Source: Tridacna crocea
Taxonomy: Eukaryota; Mollusca; Bivalvia; Cardiida; Cardiidae
Direction of reading: 5' to 3'
NCBI GenBank assembly: GCA_943736015.1
Contig: OX031071.1
Coordinates: forward strand, 27,357,619 to 27,421,618
Length of the DNA: 64,000 nt
In this document: positions 23,389-33,786 of the stretch, piece after piece
Layout: the number at the start of each line of letters is the position of its first letter
Position numbering within the stretch: position 1 is the first letter of the stretch
Notes under the pieces: generated by a model
What the model saw: only the letters and a program-made list of their open reading frames with translations
What the model was told of the DNA's origin: nothing
Databases searched by the model: none
Made by a program: the position numbers and the translations under genes

Positions 23389-23510
23389 AGCCCTGAAGGC
23401 ACAAGAATGCAGCTGGATTTTACTGACTTTGAAGTGTCTGCTCCTGGCTCCTCAACCTGCACTGATCATGTTGAAATAAGCTTTACAAAACCATCCATCA
23501 AAGGATTCAA
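23389..23510 (+). CDS. Exon: CUB domain, part 2
   Basis: Acceptor aatctag and donor gtatga; 122 nt, phase 0 in and 2 out. It begins SPEGTRMQLDFTDFEV and later has CTDHVEI, the third CUB cysteine followed by the aspartate-valine-glutamate strand. The acidic residues DF.DFE and D before HVEI are in positions used for calcium by cbCUB domains. Confidence 0.87.
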
Positions 23511-23633
23511 GTATGACGTTAAGATATAGTTTTCTTAGATTTTGTTTGAAAGATAAAGTTTTGTGAACAGATTTGATGACATTTTGTGTTTTTCACTCTT
23601 TGCCAAATAGCAAAATTGTAGCCATGTTCAAAT

Positions 23634-23816
23634 TTAACTCTTTACCAAATGACAAAATTTTGGACTTGTCCAAATTGAAAGCATTTGCAGACGACAAAAT
23701 AAAAGTGACTGAAAATGGAAAATTTGTTTTGTGAAGGGTAGAAAACATTGTGGGAAAAGGAGTAAAACTCCCATCTCAGGGTCGTTAAAAGTCGGGATTG
23801 TTTGGTAAAGAGTTAA
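23634..23816 (+). mobile_element. Hairpin MITE lacking right arm
   Basis: TTAA both ends; hairpin truncated after aaaaggagtaaaa. Confidence 0.87.
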
Positions 23817-24083
23817 TTGATTGCAGATGACACAAGACTGTATTTCTAATGATGATCTGAGTCATGCTCTGTGAAAAAGTATCTTAATTAGCCATGAGTA
23901 TCAACTCCGGTCAGCCTGCACAGTCCACACAGGCTGACCCGATCCAAAACACTCAGCTTTTTGTAAATTTTCTGCATATACCAGGACCAGTCTACCTTGG
24001 AATTCAGTAACTTACTAGACAAAATGGATTTTATGGATCCATAATCATGATGTCTTACTTGGTGTAGTACATCACAGACATTC

Positions 24084-24304
24084 ATTGACCCTTTCCCAAA
24101 TGACAAACATTTTATACTAGACCAAATTGAAAACATTTGCAGTCAACAATTCAACTCTTGCTGAAAATATGATTTCTGTCTATGATAATGTAGAAAACAT
24201 TGTAGGAAAAGGAGAAAATGCTGGTTACCAGCATTTTCTCCTTTTCCCACAATGTTTTCAAAAGGCTACAATTCCAGACCAGGGATTGTTTGGGAAAGGG
24301 TTAA
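24084..24304 (+). mobile_element. Hairpin MITE, near intact
   Basis: Perfect centre ctggttaccag; right TTAA, left TTGA. Confidence 0.88.
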
Positions 24305-24417
24305 GCCCCCTCTTACCGGAGGATGGCTTATTAAATTTTGTTTGTTAACTCTTTCAGCTCAAACCATATAGACTCAAGCTTTATTGATGGCTGGATGAAT
24401 ATGCGAAATTCAGAAAA

Positions 24418-24565
24418 AAACCACTTTACCAGATGAAAAAATTTTAGACTCTTCTGCATTGAATGTACTCACAAATAACGCGGCTCAAATTTCCAGAAAT
24501 CTGTGAAAAGGTTGGAAAAAATTGTAAGAAAAGGTGGAAATGCTTGTACCTTTCTGGCACTGAAA
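24418..24565 (+). mobile_element. Hairpin MITE remnant, left half
   Basis: ctttaccagatgaaaaaatt to gaaaaggtggaaatgcttg. Confidence 0.65.
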
Positions 24566-24766
24566 CGAGTTAGGGTACAAAACATGGTTTTCAATTTTTT
24601 TACAGACATGTATGTAACAGGAGAGTCTTATCTAACTTGTTCAATACTGAATAAGTAAATTGCATTTTCTCAGAGGCTAAATACATTTCCTTTGCAAGAT
24701 CAACAGACATTTCTGTCCTAATCAATAATATAGTACTAGACAGTGTAGATCAGGGCCAATGATGAT

Positions 24767-24955
24767 GTTGACCAACCATTCTTAAAAACATTCTCAGCCT
24801 TACTCTCTCTAAGATATTCAAAGTTTGAAAGTAACACAGCTTCTGATTGGCTAAACCAAACGATTAAACCAATCAGAAATTGTGTTTCTTTCAAATATAG
24901 AAAATTCTTGCGAATAAGGCATAGAACTTTCTTAAGAGTGGTCCGTGAATATGGG
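24767..24955. mobile_element. Palindromic MITE (ctgattgg family)
   Basis: gtaacacagcttctgattgg and ccaatcagaaattgtgtttc form the central inverted arms, flanked by diverged accaaccattctta-type text. The same design occurs at 24965-25140. Confidence 0.6.
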
Positions 24956-24964
24956 AGCAGGGCC

Positions 24965-25140
24965 CGTATTTACCAACCATTCTTTAAAATGTTCTTAGTT
25001 GCACTCTCCAGAATGTTCTAAAGTTGAAAATAACACAACTTCTGATTGACTTAATCAAATGATTTAGTCAGTCAGAAGTTGTGTTATTTTCAAATTTAGA
25101 AAATCTTTAGAGAGTAAGACTATGAATATCCTTATCACTT
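24965..25140. mobile_element. Palindromic MITE (ctgattgg family), second copy
   Basis: ataacacaacttctgattga and tcagtcagaagttgtgttat pair around a short spacer. It is adjacent to the copy at 24767. Confidence 0.62.
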
Positions 25141-25611
25141 AAAGCTCTGAATGAAGGAGTAATATCTTTTCAAGTAGGAAAAGCAGCTCCAATATTGCTA
25201 TTTCAAGATAGTTTCTGCCTTAGCATGTAATATAGTAGTCGATAGTGTAGATCTAAGATCACACTGCATGTTCTGTGCAGTCTGATCTTGATCTTCACTG
25301 TTTGCAAAACCAAGTAAACTTGGTACCAGCACTTTGAGGGTTAAGAATGGTTGGTGAATATTGGCACAGAAAGCATGTTATCTGCAGTTTTATGTTGATC
25401 TGCACTGTCCACAAAAGCCTCTGGTGCTGTCTATGGTAGGGAAAATATGGAAAGAGTGAAAAGACCAAAGCTTTACAAGAAGAGATCACATATTTTTTGT
25501 AAGGGTATATGGCCATAAAAAAGTAGAAAACACTATCAACTTGGGAAATTGGATTTCTTGAAAAATGGTAGAAGGGGTGAGCAGATTGAAAACTTAAGCA
25601 GCTTTTGGTGG

Positions 25612-25690
25612 GAAACAGTGTGTAGAGGTAGAGCATCAGCCTCATACTTTGAAGGTTCCAGGTTTGAATCCTTTGAGGTGCAGGATCAAC
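25612..25690 (+). repeat. tRNA-like (SINE head) fragment
   Basis: gtagaggtagagcatcagcc with an A-box shape, and ggtttgaatcc as B-box. The spacing resembles a tRNA, but paired acceptor arms are not evident, so a SINE fragment is more likely than a gene. Confidence 0.45.
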
Positions 25691-25816
25691 CTTTTGAACT
25701 ACCTATCATATGGCATCAGTTCTAGTATTATAAAGCCGCTAGGGGTTCTACAAAAGTGGTTTCCAGGAAGCTGTCATCCACAGTAGTTAATGTTACTTGC
25801 AAGAAATGTTTAAATC

Positions 25817-26252
25817 TTGACCACAAAACAAAATTTTAGACTTGTCCAGATTGAAACCATTTCCAGATGACAAATCAAAACTATTGTAGCTCATATGGTG
25901 ATATCTGTCTTTGATAGAGCAGAGAACATTGTGAACATCGCTGTCTTTGATAGAGCAGAGAACATTGTGAACATCGCTGTCTTTGATAGAGCAGAGAACA
26001 TTGTGAACATATCTGGCTTTGATAGAGCAGAGAACATTGTGAACATATCTGGCATCGACAGAGCAGAGAACATTGTAAACATATCTGGCATTGACAGAGC
26101 AGAGAACATTGTGAACATATCTAGCTTTGACAGAGTAGGGAACATTGTGGGACGAGGAGAAAATGGTTACCAGCAATTTCTCCTTTTCCCACAATTTTTC
26201 CAAAGGGCTTCTTTTCCAGAGTTGTTAAAAGTCGGCTTGTGCGGTAAAATTT
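25817..26252 (+). mobile_element. Hairpin MITE expanded by a 36-bp repeat
   Basis: Both termini are recognisable; the left hairpin arm region is amplified (25909-26124). Confidence 0.85.
25909..26124 (+). repeat. 6 x 36-bp tandem repeat inside a MITE
   Basis: Six full units of ctttgatagagcagagaaca... plus a partial seventh lie where the left arm of the MITE hairpin should be (the piece agaacattgtg is the hairpin arm). Units differ mainly in the last seven bases. Confidence 0.9.
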
Positions 26253-26307
26253 TGGATTTATTGTTACTCTTGTTGTTTACCATTATTTAATTATTAATTT
26301 TTTGTAG

Positions 26308-26429
26308 GATTTGTGGCCATGGTTACAGGAAAACAACATGGACGTGGGACAACTTCCTGTCTTTGAAAATGGTGACAAAGTTAGGCAAAACATACAAGGG
26401 GTTCAATGCAACTATAACAGTGTACAAAG
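26308..26429 (+). CDS. Exon: CUB domain, part 3
   Basis: Acceptor ttgtag and donor gtagta; 122 nt, phase 2 in and 1 out. It carries the fourth CUB cysteine (KICGHG) and the final strand YKGFNATITVYK, the usual F.A.Y-type ending, with one NAT sequon. A complete MITE begins 25 nt downstream of the exon. Confidence 0.85.
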
Positions 26430-26453
26430 GTAGTATGAGACTAACTTTAACTG

Positions 26454-26681
26454 TTAATCTTTTACCAAACAGTCCGGGTTTTTACAAGCCTGAGATAGAA
26501 GCCTTTTAAAAACATTGTGGGCAAAGGAGAAAATGCTGGTAACCAAGATTTTGTCCTTTTCCTACTATGATTTCTACCCTTCTGGAAAGAAATTTCGATT
26601 TTTGAGTTACGTTTAATTTGTCAACTGCAAGTGCTTTTAATTTGGACCTGTCTAAAATATTGTTATTTGATAAAGAGTTAA
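26454..26681 (-). mobile_element. Hairpin MITE, intact
   Basis: TTAA both ends, 228 bp; begins 25 nt after the last CUB exon. Confidence 0.9.
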
Positions 26682-26787
26682 CTTTTACCTGCCTACCTAC
26701 CATATTTATTGTAATAACTCTTTCCTTAGTTTTGCGATTATTGTATTTTTAGTATCTTCCAGAATTCTGCATGTTTATGCAGTTAGC

Positions 26788-26996
26788 CCTTTTATTCAAA
26801 CACCACAGAGTTTTATCTATCATGAGAAAGTAGCCTTTAGAAAAAATCATGGGAATGGGAGGAAATGCTTTTGATCAGTATTTCTCCTTTTCCCACAACT
26901 TTTTCTATCCTTTGACTGTTATAGAACTTTTGTTTCTTTCAATTTTGACTTTGATGTCTGGAAAATTGAAATCCATTTTGGGAAAAAATTAAAAGA
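26788..26996 (-). mobile_element. Hairpin MITE, decayed
   Basis: gagaaagtagcctttagaaa and gtatttctccttttcccaca. Confidence 0.7.
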
Positions 26997-27041
26997 AGCC
27001 TTATATTGGTTTGAATGACTAAAAATATTGAACTGTTACAG

Positions 27042-27174
27042 ATAAAGAATTATGTTACAACGGAGACGGTGGTGATGGTAGCTATGCAGGTAAAATGAAT
27101 TATGCGAAAAGTTTTGACCCCTGTGTGCCATGGTATAAAGCCACTAAATGTTTGTTCAACAAATTTGATTCCAA
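27042..27174 (+). CDS. Exon: kringle-like domain, part 1
   Basis: Acceptor gttacag and donor gtaagt; 133 nt, phase 1 in and 2 out. It encodes the first kringle cysteine (ELCYNGDG), then SYAGKMNYA and CVPWYK, equivalent to YxGxxxxTxxGxxCxxW. An additional cysteine (TKCLF) is present. An in-exon GCAG-GTAAAA at 27088/27089 could be a cryptic donor but would break the domain. Confidence 0.78.
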
Positions 27175-27182
27175 GTAAGTTC

Positions 27183-27400
27183 TGATCCCTTAACCAAATG
27201 ACAAAGTTATACCCTTGTCAAAATAGAGAGCATTCACAGATAAACTATTATTGTTCAGAAACTTAAATTGCTATTTCACAGGGTAGAAATATGTGGGTAA
27301 AGGAAAAAATGTTGGTTACCAGCAATTTTCCTTTTCCCACGATGTTTTTAAAGCCTGCTTACAGGTTGTCAAAATTTGGGAATGTATAGTACATGGTTAA
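27183..27400 (+). mobile_element. Hairpin MITE, diverged
   Basis: Hairpin around ttggttaccagcaa; right TTAA. Begins only 9 nt after the first kringle exon. Confidence 0.8.
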
Positions 27401-27889
27401 CTTTGAAAGTGTAGAATAAACCAAATAGAAATTTTCATTCTGGAGTAAAACACAGGAGATTGCACTTTCATCACTGCTTTTTGACTGTAGTGTTTTAACA
27501 AAGCATAGTTACAGTGTAGAATAAACAGACTTTTTTTCATGCTTTCCGGGAGGTTATCGAGAAATATCAGTGAAATATTTTTCAATATTTAATAGTTACA
27601 ACCAATTTTTATATTCCAACTCTTCAATTGAAGGCGGAAATAGTTGTCCTAGTGCACTAGCTACCTAGGTAAAATGCGCGTGCCATAAAAGCAGATGGAA
27701 ATATGACATAATTTAGCATACATTTTTAGTGATTGGTGTAGTATTGTAATGTGTTATTAGTTTAAACATATTTATTTTACATCTATTGAGAAACAAGTTC
27801 TTACAACTTATACTAATCTCTCTCGATTCTGCTTCCTGGGAACTACACCAGTACTCGCGCCGAATGTGTGGACCAATGAAAAATCCCAA

Positions 27890-27970
27890 AGTTGACACCC
27901 GCTCCCGGGTATCGAACTCAAGACCTTTAGGTTATGAGGCCGACGCTCTACCTCACGACCACGGACACCA
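27890..27970 (-). repeat. tRNA-like (SINE head) fragment
   Basis: On the minus strand: gtgaggtagagcgtcggcct, a cat in the anticodon position, and gagttcgatacccggg as B-box. The acceptor stem is not convincing. It probably belongs to a tRNA-derived SINE. Confidence 0.48.
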
Positions 27971-28007
27971 CATGTGTTATTATGTGAAGGGGGTATGCCA
28001 CTGGGAA

Positions 28008-28151
28008 TAACCAGCATTTTCTCCTTTTCCCACAATGTTTTCTACCCTATCATATAGAAACATCATCTTTTTAGCAACTGTTAATTTGTCATTTGCAAAA
28101 AATGCTTTCAGTTTGGTCTGGTCTGAAATTTGCCGTTTGGAAAAGGGTTAA
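28008..28151 (-). mobile_element. Half hairpin MITE
   Basis: Starts at the hairpin centre (ataaccagcattttctcc) and runs to the right TTAA, like 12079-12221. Internal text matches the 56071 subtype (catatagaaa.atcat). Confidence 0.84.
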
Positions 28152-28187
28152 AGAGCTGTAGTTGAATTTGGTTAAGTTTTTCCCAGA

Positions 28188-28400
28188 AAGGGTCAAAAGC
28201 ATGAAATAAATAGAATATTTGTTTTCAATGTTGAAAACTCAAAATTTATTTCATCTCATGAAAATCATCAATAATATTTATGTGAGTGACACAGCCAATG
28301 ATTGAAAATATTACCAATAATGCTCACTCAATGAAATAATTTTTTTTATCTTTCACCATCAAAAACAAATATTCCTTATTTACTTTTTGTGCAGCCTGAT
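28188..28400. repeat. Repeat of the 'aaagcatgaaat' family
   Basis: agcatgaaataaatagaata, ctcatgaaaatcatc and tgaaaatattaccaataatg recur in 58430-58870; the parts are arranged as imperfect inverted arms. Confidence 0.5.
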
Positions 28401-28466
28401 CATGAACTGTACTGGTCACAGAACCAATTCAAGTAGTTACAAGCACTAGAATCTTACAAGGTTTTA

Positions 28467-28601
28467 CAAACCCTTTCCATATACATATAATTTTGAATTC
28501 TAAAGACCCAGACAGAGAGGGCTGGTAACCAGTATCTTCTCCTCTCCTACAATGTTTTCTACCCTATCACAGACAAAGCCAAAAATTTGAGACCTATTTA
28601 A
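28467..28601 (-). mobile_element. Hairpin MITE, decayed
   Basis: ctggtaaccagtatcttctc and tacaatgttttctaccctat; right end joins the TTAA of 28598. Confidence 0.68.
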
Positions 28602-28829
28602 CTCATTACCACACAACGAAATTCCGGAAAAGAGCAAACTCAAGGCATCTATAGAAAACAATTTAAATGTAGCTCAAATGATGATTTATGACTTTCTTAA
28701 TAGGGTAGAAAACAATGTGGGAAAAGGAGAAAATGCTGGGAACCAGCATTTTCTCCTTTTCCCACAATGTTTTCAAAAGCCTTCCTTCCCAGAGTCGTGA
28801 AAACCAGGGATTGTTTGGTAATGGATTAA
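28598..28829 (+). mobile_element. Hairpin MITE, intact
   Basis: TTAA both ends; near-perfect hairpin with centre ctgggaaccag. Confidence 0.91.
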
Positions 28830-28879
28830 ATTGTGATGCGAAAGGTTTCATTGAGTCTAAATATTGTCTGGTAAAGAGC

Positions 28880-29081
28880 TTTTTCAGTAAACAATCTCAG
28901 GAAAAAAGACTTTTGAAAACAATCCTGGAAATTGGAGAAAATGTTAGGCCCTGGATATCAGTATTTTCTCCCTTTCTGATATTGTTTTCTGTTCTATCAA
29001 ACATGAATCATGTCCATCCAGTAGCATTTAAGTTGTCCATTGCAAAACTTTCAGTATGTAGACAAGTCAGTGATTCTTTAA
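28880..29081 (-). mobile_element. Hairpin MITE, decayed
   Basis: cttttgaaaacaatcctgga and gtattttctccctttctga; ends at the TTAA of 29078. Confidence 0.65.
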
Positions 29082-29306
29082 CCCATTACCAAACAACAAT
29101 ATTTTAGACTGGTCCAAATTGAAAGCATTTGCAGACGACAAAATAAATGTAACTGAAAATTTGAAATTTGTTTTGTGAAAGGCAGAAAACATTTTGGGAA
29201 AAGGAGAAAATGCTGGTTACCAGCATTTTCACCTTTTCCCACAATGTTTTCTGAAGGCTTCTTTCTCAGGGGTGTCAAAAGTAGGGATTGTTTGGTAATG
29301 GGTTAA
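29078..29306 (+). mobile_element. Hairpin MITE, intact
   Basis: TTAA both ends, 229 bp, near consensus. Confidence 0.93.
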
Positions 29307-29385
29307 CTACATGTCAATCTATTAATTTGGTACACATAATTTATCAGTACTTAATTAATGCTTTCAATATGGATGGTTCTAAAAT

Positions 29386-29700
29386 GAGCTTCTAGGCAAA
29401 GAAGCACAGTTGGTAGTGTGGGGGACTTGAGAACAGTGGGGTAGTAGGTTCGAGCCCCAGCTATGCCATTTCTTTCTGGGGATTGATGACAGTCATTGCG
29501 ACAGGATTCATTCCTCTCCCGCATCATCTCAATGATGATTTTGTGGGAAAGCAGCCAGTGGCTGGGAAAGAAAATTGTGTGGAGTACTGGTAAAAGACAC
29601 TCTAGGAATGCATGGATAGGTGCACTGGCTGCTGTGATATAAGTGAAAGAGTGTTGAAACAGCATTGAACACCATATAGTCAATCAATCTAGATTGAGCA
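29386..29700 (+). mobile_element. tRNA-derived SINE
   Basis: A tRNA-like head (cagttggtagtgtggggga, then a B-box ggttcgagcccc) is followed by a body with gacagtcattgcgacaggat and gtgggaaagcagccagtggc, and a tail with agtcaatcaatcta. The same body occurs in reverse at 61335. Confidence 0.75.
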
Positions 29701-29786
29701 CAAGCCACAAAGGAGGCCAGAGTCATGAAAGGTGTTTTAGGAGTTGACAAAAAACACTTTCTTAAACTTCTATTATCTGTATTCAG

Positions 29787-29905
29787 AGTGGTGGACTGGC
29801 AGTTAACAGGCAACTCTTGTCGTAATGTAGGTGTGGGAACCCAACCTTGGTGTTACACAAACATTGACACATGTGAACGGCAAAATTGTGATGCTTGCAT
29901 GTTAG
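29787..29905 (+). CDS. Exon: kringle-like domain, part 2
   Basis: Acceptor attcag and donor gtaagg; 119 nt, phase 2 in and 1 out. It has GNSCRNVG and then PWCYTNID, the kringle NxCRNPD and PWCYT signatures, and a closing C....C.AC cluster. The exon sits just after a tRNA-derived SINE (29386-29700). Confidence 0.82.
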
Positions 29906-30142
29906 GTAAGGTGTCTTTTATTTAATTTAATGCTTTCTGCATTTACTTTTTAACTCAGGTCAACTATTTTCCAAGAAAGCCCAGGGTATTTTCATAGCCT
30001 TGTCCATGTAAGTTGTCTAGATGTAGCCTGTGTTGTTCATCTGTTATTCTGTGAAAACTTTGACACTCTGTTGTGCTTCGATTATTGCTTAAGATATTTA
30101 ATTATTTGTGGTTGGTTATTAATTATCAAAAAAATACAGAAA

Positions 30143-30368
30143 CTTTATACCAAGTGGTAGAATTTTAGACCTGTCCAAATCGAAAGCCTTTGGAGATGAC
30201 AATTTCATCATGGCTCAAATGACGCAATTTTTCTGTGAAAGGATTAAAAAACTTTGTGTGAAAAGGAGGAAATGCTGGTTACTAGCGTTTTCTCCTTTTC
30301 TCACAATGTTTTCAAAAGGCTTTTTTCTCGGGGTCTTGAAAAGTTATCATTGTATGGTAAAAGGTTAA
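30143..30368 (+). mobile_element. Hairpin MITE
   Basis: Right TTAA; hairpin around ctggttactag. Confidence 0.85.
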
Positions 30369-30429
30369 CTCAAACAGCTGGAACAGACAGCCATAAATAT
30401 TTTTACACAGTTATGCCCCATTTTTGACT

Positions 30430-30612
30430 TACACTGAAAAAGCGACTACAGCTGGGTGTATTAGCAGATGCCTATTCATATGTGGCTCAAATTCTGGGAT
30501 TATGTCTACAGCAGAGAAGAAAACATTGTGGGGAAGGACTAAATTTAAACAGTGTTTTCAAAAGCCTTTTTGCTTAGGACCACAAAAAATGGGGGATTGT
30601 GTGGTAAAGTCT
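30430..30612 (+). mobile_element. Hairpin MITE, decayed, before an exon
   Basis: agaaaacattgtggggaagg and cagtgttttcaaaagccttt; ends about 50 nt before the first ShKT exon. Confidence 0.68.
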
Positions 30613-30661
30613 GAAGACTACAAAAATCTTATAATTATTTCTGCTCCACTTCACTGGACAG

Positions 30662-30805
30662 GAAGCTGCTACGATATTTTCCTAGACTGTGACGACTTCA
30701 TTACCAAGGATCCTGACTACTGTACCAAGAATGAACTTGGTGAGGCCCATCATGGCTGTATGAAATCCTGTGGTTTGTGTGAACAACATGTCAAAAAACT
30801 TAGAG
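30662..30805 (+). CDS. Exon: ShKT domain 1
   Basis: Acceptor ggacag and donor gtaaga; 144 nt, 1-1 symmetric. Six cysteines occur in ShK order, ending CMKSCGLC. This domain is complete within one exon, unlike the four later copies. ShKT folds occur widely in secreted metalloproteases of invertebrates as accessory modules; nothing here indicates a venom toxin. Confidence 0.87.
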
Positions 30806-31348
30806 GTAAGACACCCATTTGTAACACCAGCATGGTTCCATTGTGCTTATGTTTTGAGACACCCAAAATATTGGAAACCATCAGAAAACATGAAAATTAT
30901 TATTTTCCCTGACTCAAAGACTATGCTATAAATTGCAAGGTAAATCAGAAATTATTTGTTCCAAAGAAGTGGGACAGTGCAGTGAATATCTACCCTTTAA
31001 TAACAGGAATTTTCTCTGAGCACTTCATTTCAGCACATAAGCATGCTTCACAACCTTCTCAATTTCATTGGGAGTCTCCCAGTTCAAAAATCTTGATTAT
31101 CCCAACAGATGGTTAGAAACCCTGATATGAAGATATAAAGGTAAAAAGGTGTAATAAACTTGCACCCAGTGTACATGTATATAGATGTACATTCCAAGTT
31201 GACAAGTAGTTGGAGTGTGTGTACGTATCATGATCAATCTGGGTCATCGTTTATGAACAGTATTAGTTGTACTGTCAGGCTGTGGTTAATCATATCACCC
31301 CGAGCCGAAGGTTTCCAAGTCCCCTGCCACCTGACTGTACAACAAATT

Positions 31349-31703
31349 TTATCATACTGTAAAGTTTTACGCCTTCAAAACGCCTTCTGCGAAATTTTCC
31401 TGTTTTGTAATTTCATGAATCGAGTATGCTGAAGAAACAGAAATTCCCTTCTGTGTATCCCAATTCAATGAAAACTGACATCACTTGAAACTGACGTCAC
31501 TAAAACATGCAGTTTGGTGCATAAATGTGCAGTCTGATGATCGACCGACACAGCCATTTTGGATGTTGTGTTGCATGTGAAGTGATGTTTACGGGGCACT
31601 CAAGAAGGAAACTGGTTTTATGTGGTTTTTGCCAGGGAACATGATATATGTTCCCGGCATGTTAACCAATCAGATCATGAGAAATTTCTTTGCAGTATAA
31701 TAA
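31349..31703 (-). mobile_element. MITE with TTATTATACTGCAAAG ends
   Basis: Ends ttatcatactgtaaag and ctttgcagtataataa are inverted. The internal text (tgcccc gtaaacatca, acatgccgggaac) is shared with 36010-36355 in the opposite orientation. Confidence 0.7.
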
Positions 31704-32022
31704 AAGTCAATGTACCATACTATATTCTAAATGAAGCTTATCGATTGAAGATCACGTACCAATTAAATTTGAAAACAGCCCAAGTAGCAAATTTTGGTAC
31801 ATTTCAGAGCAGACTGAAGTCAAGTCGTAATTTACTTCCGGTGACATGTATATGTTATTCAAGTGTGTATTATTGCAACATACCAGTGCTCACTGCATCA
31901 CCATGACACAGAAAATTTGTCTTTAGGAGGTTATTTTACCAGTTGTAATAATCTCTTATTATATTCTGTCTGAAAAAAAAGTTCTTGAAAAGCTGTCTGG
32001 CCATTCTTATGGAAAACTCCCT

Positions 32023-32251
32023 TTAACTCTTTACCAGACGTCAAAATTTTAGCCCAGTACAAATTGAAAGCAGCTGCAGACAACAATTTCAGTATGGCTC
32101 AAATGGTAGAATTGTTTATTTATAGGGAAGAAAACATTGTTGGAAATGAAGAAAATGCTGGTTACCAGCATTTTCTCCTTTTCCAACAATGTTTTCAAAA
32201 GGCTTCTTTCTCAGGGTCGTTAAAAGTCGGGATTGTGTAGTAAAGGGTTAA
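32023..32251 (+). mobile_element. Hairpin MITE, intact
   Basis: TTAA both ends, 229 bp; hairpin arms carry matching changes (gttggaaa / tttccaac). Confidence 0.92.
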
Positions 32252-32310
32252 ATGATCAGATATAATTTGTCATCTACATGTATATTATATAACCAAGCAT
32301 CTTTTTACAG

Positions 32311-32478
32311 TAAAGTGTGGAACACCCCCTGTTATAACTGGTATTACACCTGAGCCGGTACTATCAAGTTATGATATCGGAACTGTAGTGACATACAGAC
32401 ACGCTGCAAGTGGAGAATATAGAACAAGTACATGCACATCAGAGGGTTCATGGACAGAAATTAACTTTGTGCAAGAAT
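32311..32478 (+). CDS. Exon: sushi (CCP) domain, atypical
   Basis: Acceptor tttttacag and donor gtaagt; 168 nt, 1-1 symmetric. It starts VKCGTPPVITG, the usual sushi opening, has CTSEGSWTE with the conserved Trp, and ends VQE plus a cysteine completed by the next exon (t + gc). The second canonical cysteine, expected after VVTYR, is replaced by His/Ala, so only three of four are present. Confidence 0.78.
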
Positions 32479-32524
32479 GTAAGTCTCTCTTTGATGGTTG
32501 TTGATTGTTTTTTCCAAAACAGGT

Positions 32525-32753
32525 TTGACCCATTACCACACAATCCCTACTTTTAACGGCCCTGAGAAAGAAACCGCCAGAAAACATTGTTGGAAACAGA
32601 GAAAGTGCTTGTAACCAGCATTTTCTCCTTTTCCCACAAAGTTTTCTGTCCTTTACAAAACAAATTTAAAATTTTCAGTCAGTTTTATTTTGTCGTCTGC
32701 AGATGCTTTCGATTTGGACAAACCTAAAATTTTGTCGTTTTGTAATGAGTTGA
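32525..32753 (-). mobile_element. Hairpin MITE
   Basis: 229 bp with TTGA at both ends; hairpin slightly diverged. Confidence 0.89.
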
Positions 32754-32865
32754 TAGTTTTACTGTCTAAGCTTATCTCATGATTCCAACATGGCAGAGGA
32801 TCTCACAAAACTAGACTTTAGTGTCCTTTATGATACTATTATCCCCGCTAAACCCAAAAGCAAGA

Positions 32866-33045
32866 TTATCAATCCTTTACCAAACAGTCCTGTATTTTGC
32901 CATCCTTAGAAAAAAAGGTTTTCAAAACAGTTGCGAAATAAAAGAAAATGTAGGTGACCAGTGACCAATGTTTTCTATCCTATCAAAAAGCAAAAATACT
33001 AAGCATTTGTGCTCTAAGAGGTTTGTTGTTTAGAAATGTTTCCTG
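32866..33045 (-). mobile_element. Hairpin MITE, decayed
   Basis: tttaccaaacagtcctgtat and gtaggtgaccagtgacc; the end gtttgttgtttagaaatg corresponds to the usual tttgttgtttggtaaag. Confidence 0.68.
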
Positions 33046-33124
33046 TATGGTGAAGTGTGAAATGTTGCCATCTCCTGAAACACCTGAAGGTATCCTAATG
33101 GATGTATGTCCTCCGGAGATATCC

Positions 33125-33311
33125 CTCTCATTACACAACCCATTAGTTCTAACGACCCAGAGGAAGATAATTACCAGTATTTTCTCCTTTTTTGCACAAT
33201 GTTTACTGCCCTATCAAATACAGAGGTCATCGTATTAAGCTGCCTTTAAATTGTTGTGACTAGTCTGCAAAATTGCTCTCAGTTTAATCAAGTCATCTGG
33301 TATAGAGTTAC
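33125..33311 (-). mobile_element. Hairpin MITE, left arm lost
   Basis: attacacaacccattagttc and accagtattttctccttttt; meets 33308 at a shared TTAC. Confidence 0.7.
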
Positions 33312-33535
33312 CCATTACTAAACAAAAACATTTTAGTTTTGTTAAAATCGAAAGCATTTGCATACGACAAAAGAAAATTTATAGAAAATTTGAAATTTGT
33401 TTTGTGAAGTGTAGAAAACATTGTGGGAAAAGGAAAAAATGCTGATTACCAGCATCTTCTCTTTTTCCCACAATGTTTTCTGAAGGCTTCTGTCTCGGGG
33501 TTGTCAAAAGTAGGGATTATGTGGTAATGGGTTAA
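33308..33535 (+). mobile_element. Hairpin MITE
   Basis: Left TTAC, right TTAA shared with the next copy. Confidence 0.89.
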
Positions 33536-33759
33536 GTCCTTTGCCACGCAATCCCATGTTTAAGGACCCTGAGAAAGGAGCCTTTTGAAAACATTGTGGG
33601 TAAAGAAGAAAATGCTGGTAACCAGCATTTTTTCCTTTTCCCGCAATGTTTTCTACCTTATCAAGGACAGATTCTGTCATTTTGGTCACATCTAAATTTT
33701 GGTCTGCTTAAGCTTTCAATTTAGACAAGTTTACGATTTTATAAAGTGGTAAAGAGTTC
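33532..33759 (-). mobile_element. Hairpin MITE, abutting
   Basis: Minus-oriented copy meeting 33308-33535 at one TTAA (33532-33535). Confidence 0.88.
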
Positions 33760-33786
33760 AGCCTTTGGAGCACAAATATAAGATGA

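Noticed and set aside
25793-26290. Open frames of 84-136 codons in three frames
   Set aside because: Caused by the 36-bp tandem repeat within a MITE; no coding signal beyond the repeat.
27890-27970. Candidate tRNA gene with a cat anticodon on the minus strand
   Set aside because: A- and B-box resemblance is good but the acceptor stem does not pair well; treated as a SINE head. A tRNAscan-SE score would decide.
29351-29813. Minus-strand frames near the SINE
   Set aside because: Antisense of a tRNA-derived SINE; serine/threonine-rich translation without motifs.
30424-30661. Open frame extending the ShKT exon upstream to a start codon
   Set aside because: The extension is a decayed MITE read through; the acceptor at 30660-30661 and the phase match with the kringle exon mark the true exon start.
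33021-33089. Possible extra exon encoding KCEMLPSPETPE between sushi and lectin
   Set aside because: It is in frame and has a GT, but its left part is a decayed MITE end with no good acceptor. The sushi exon joins the lectin exon directly with matching phase and restores the missing cysteine.
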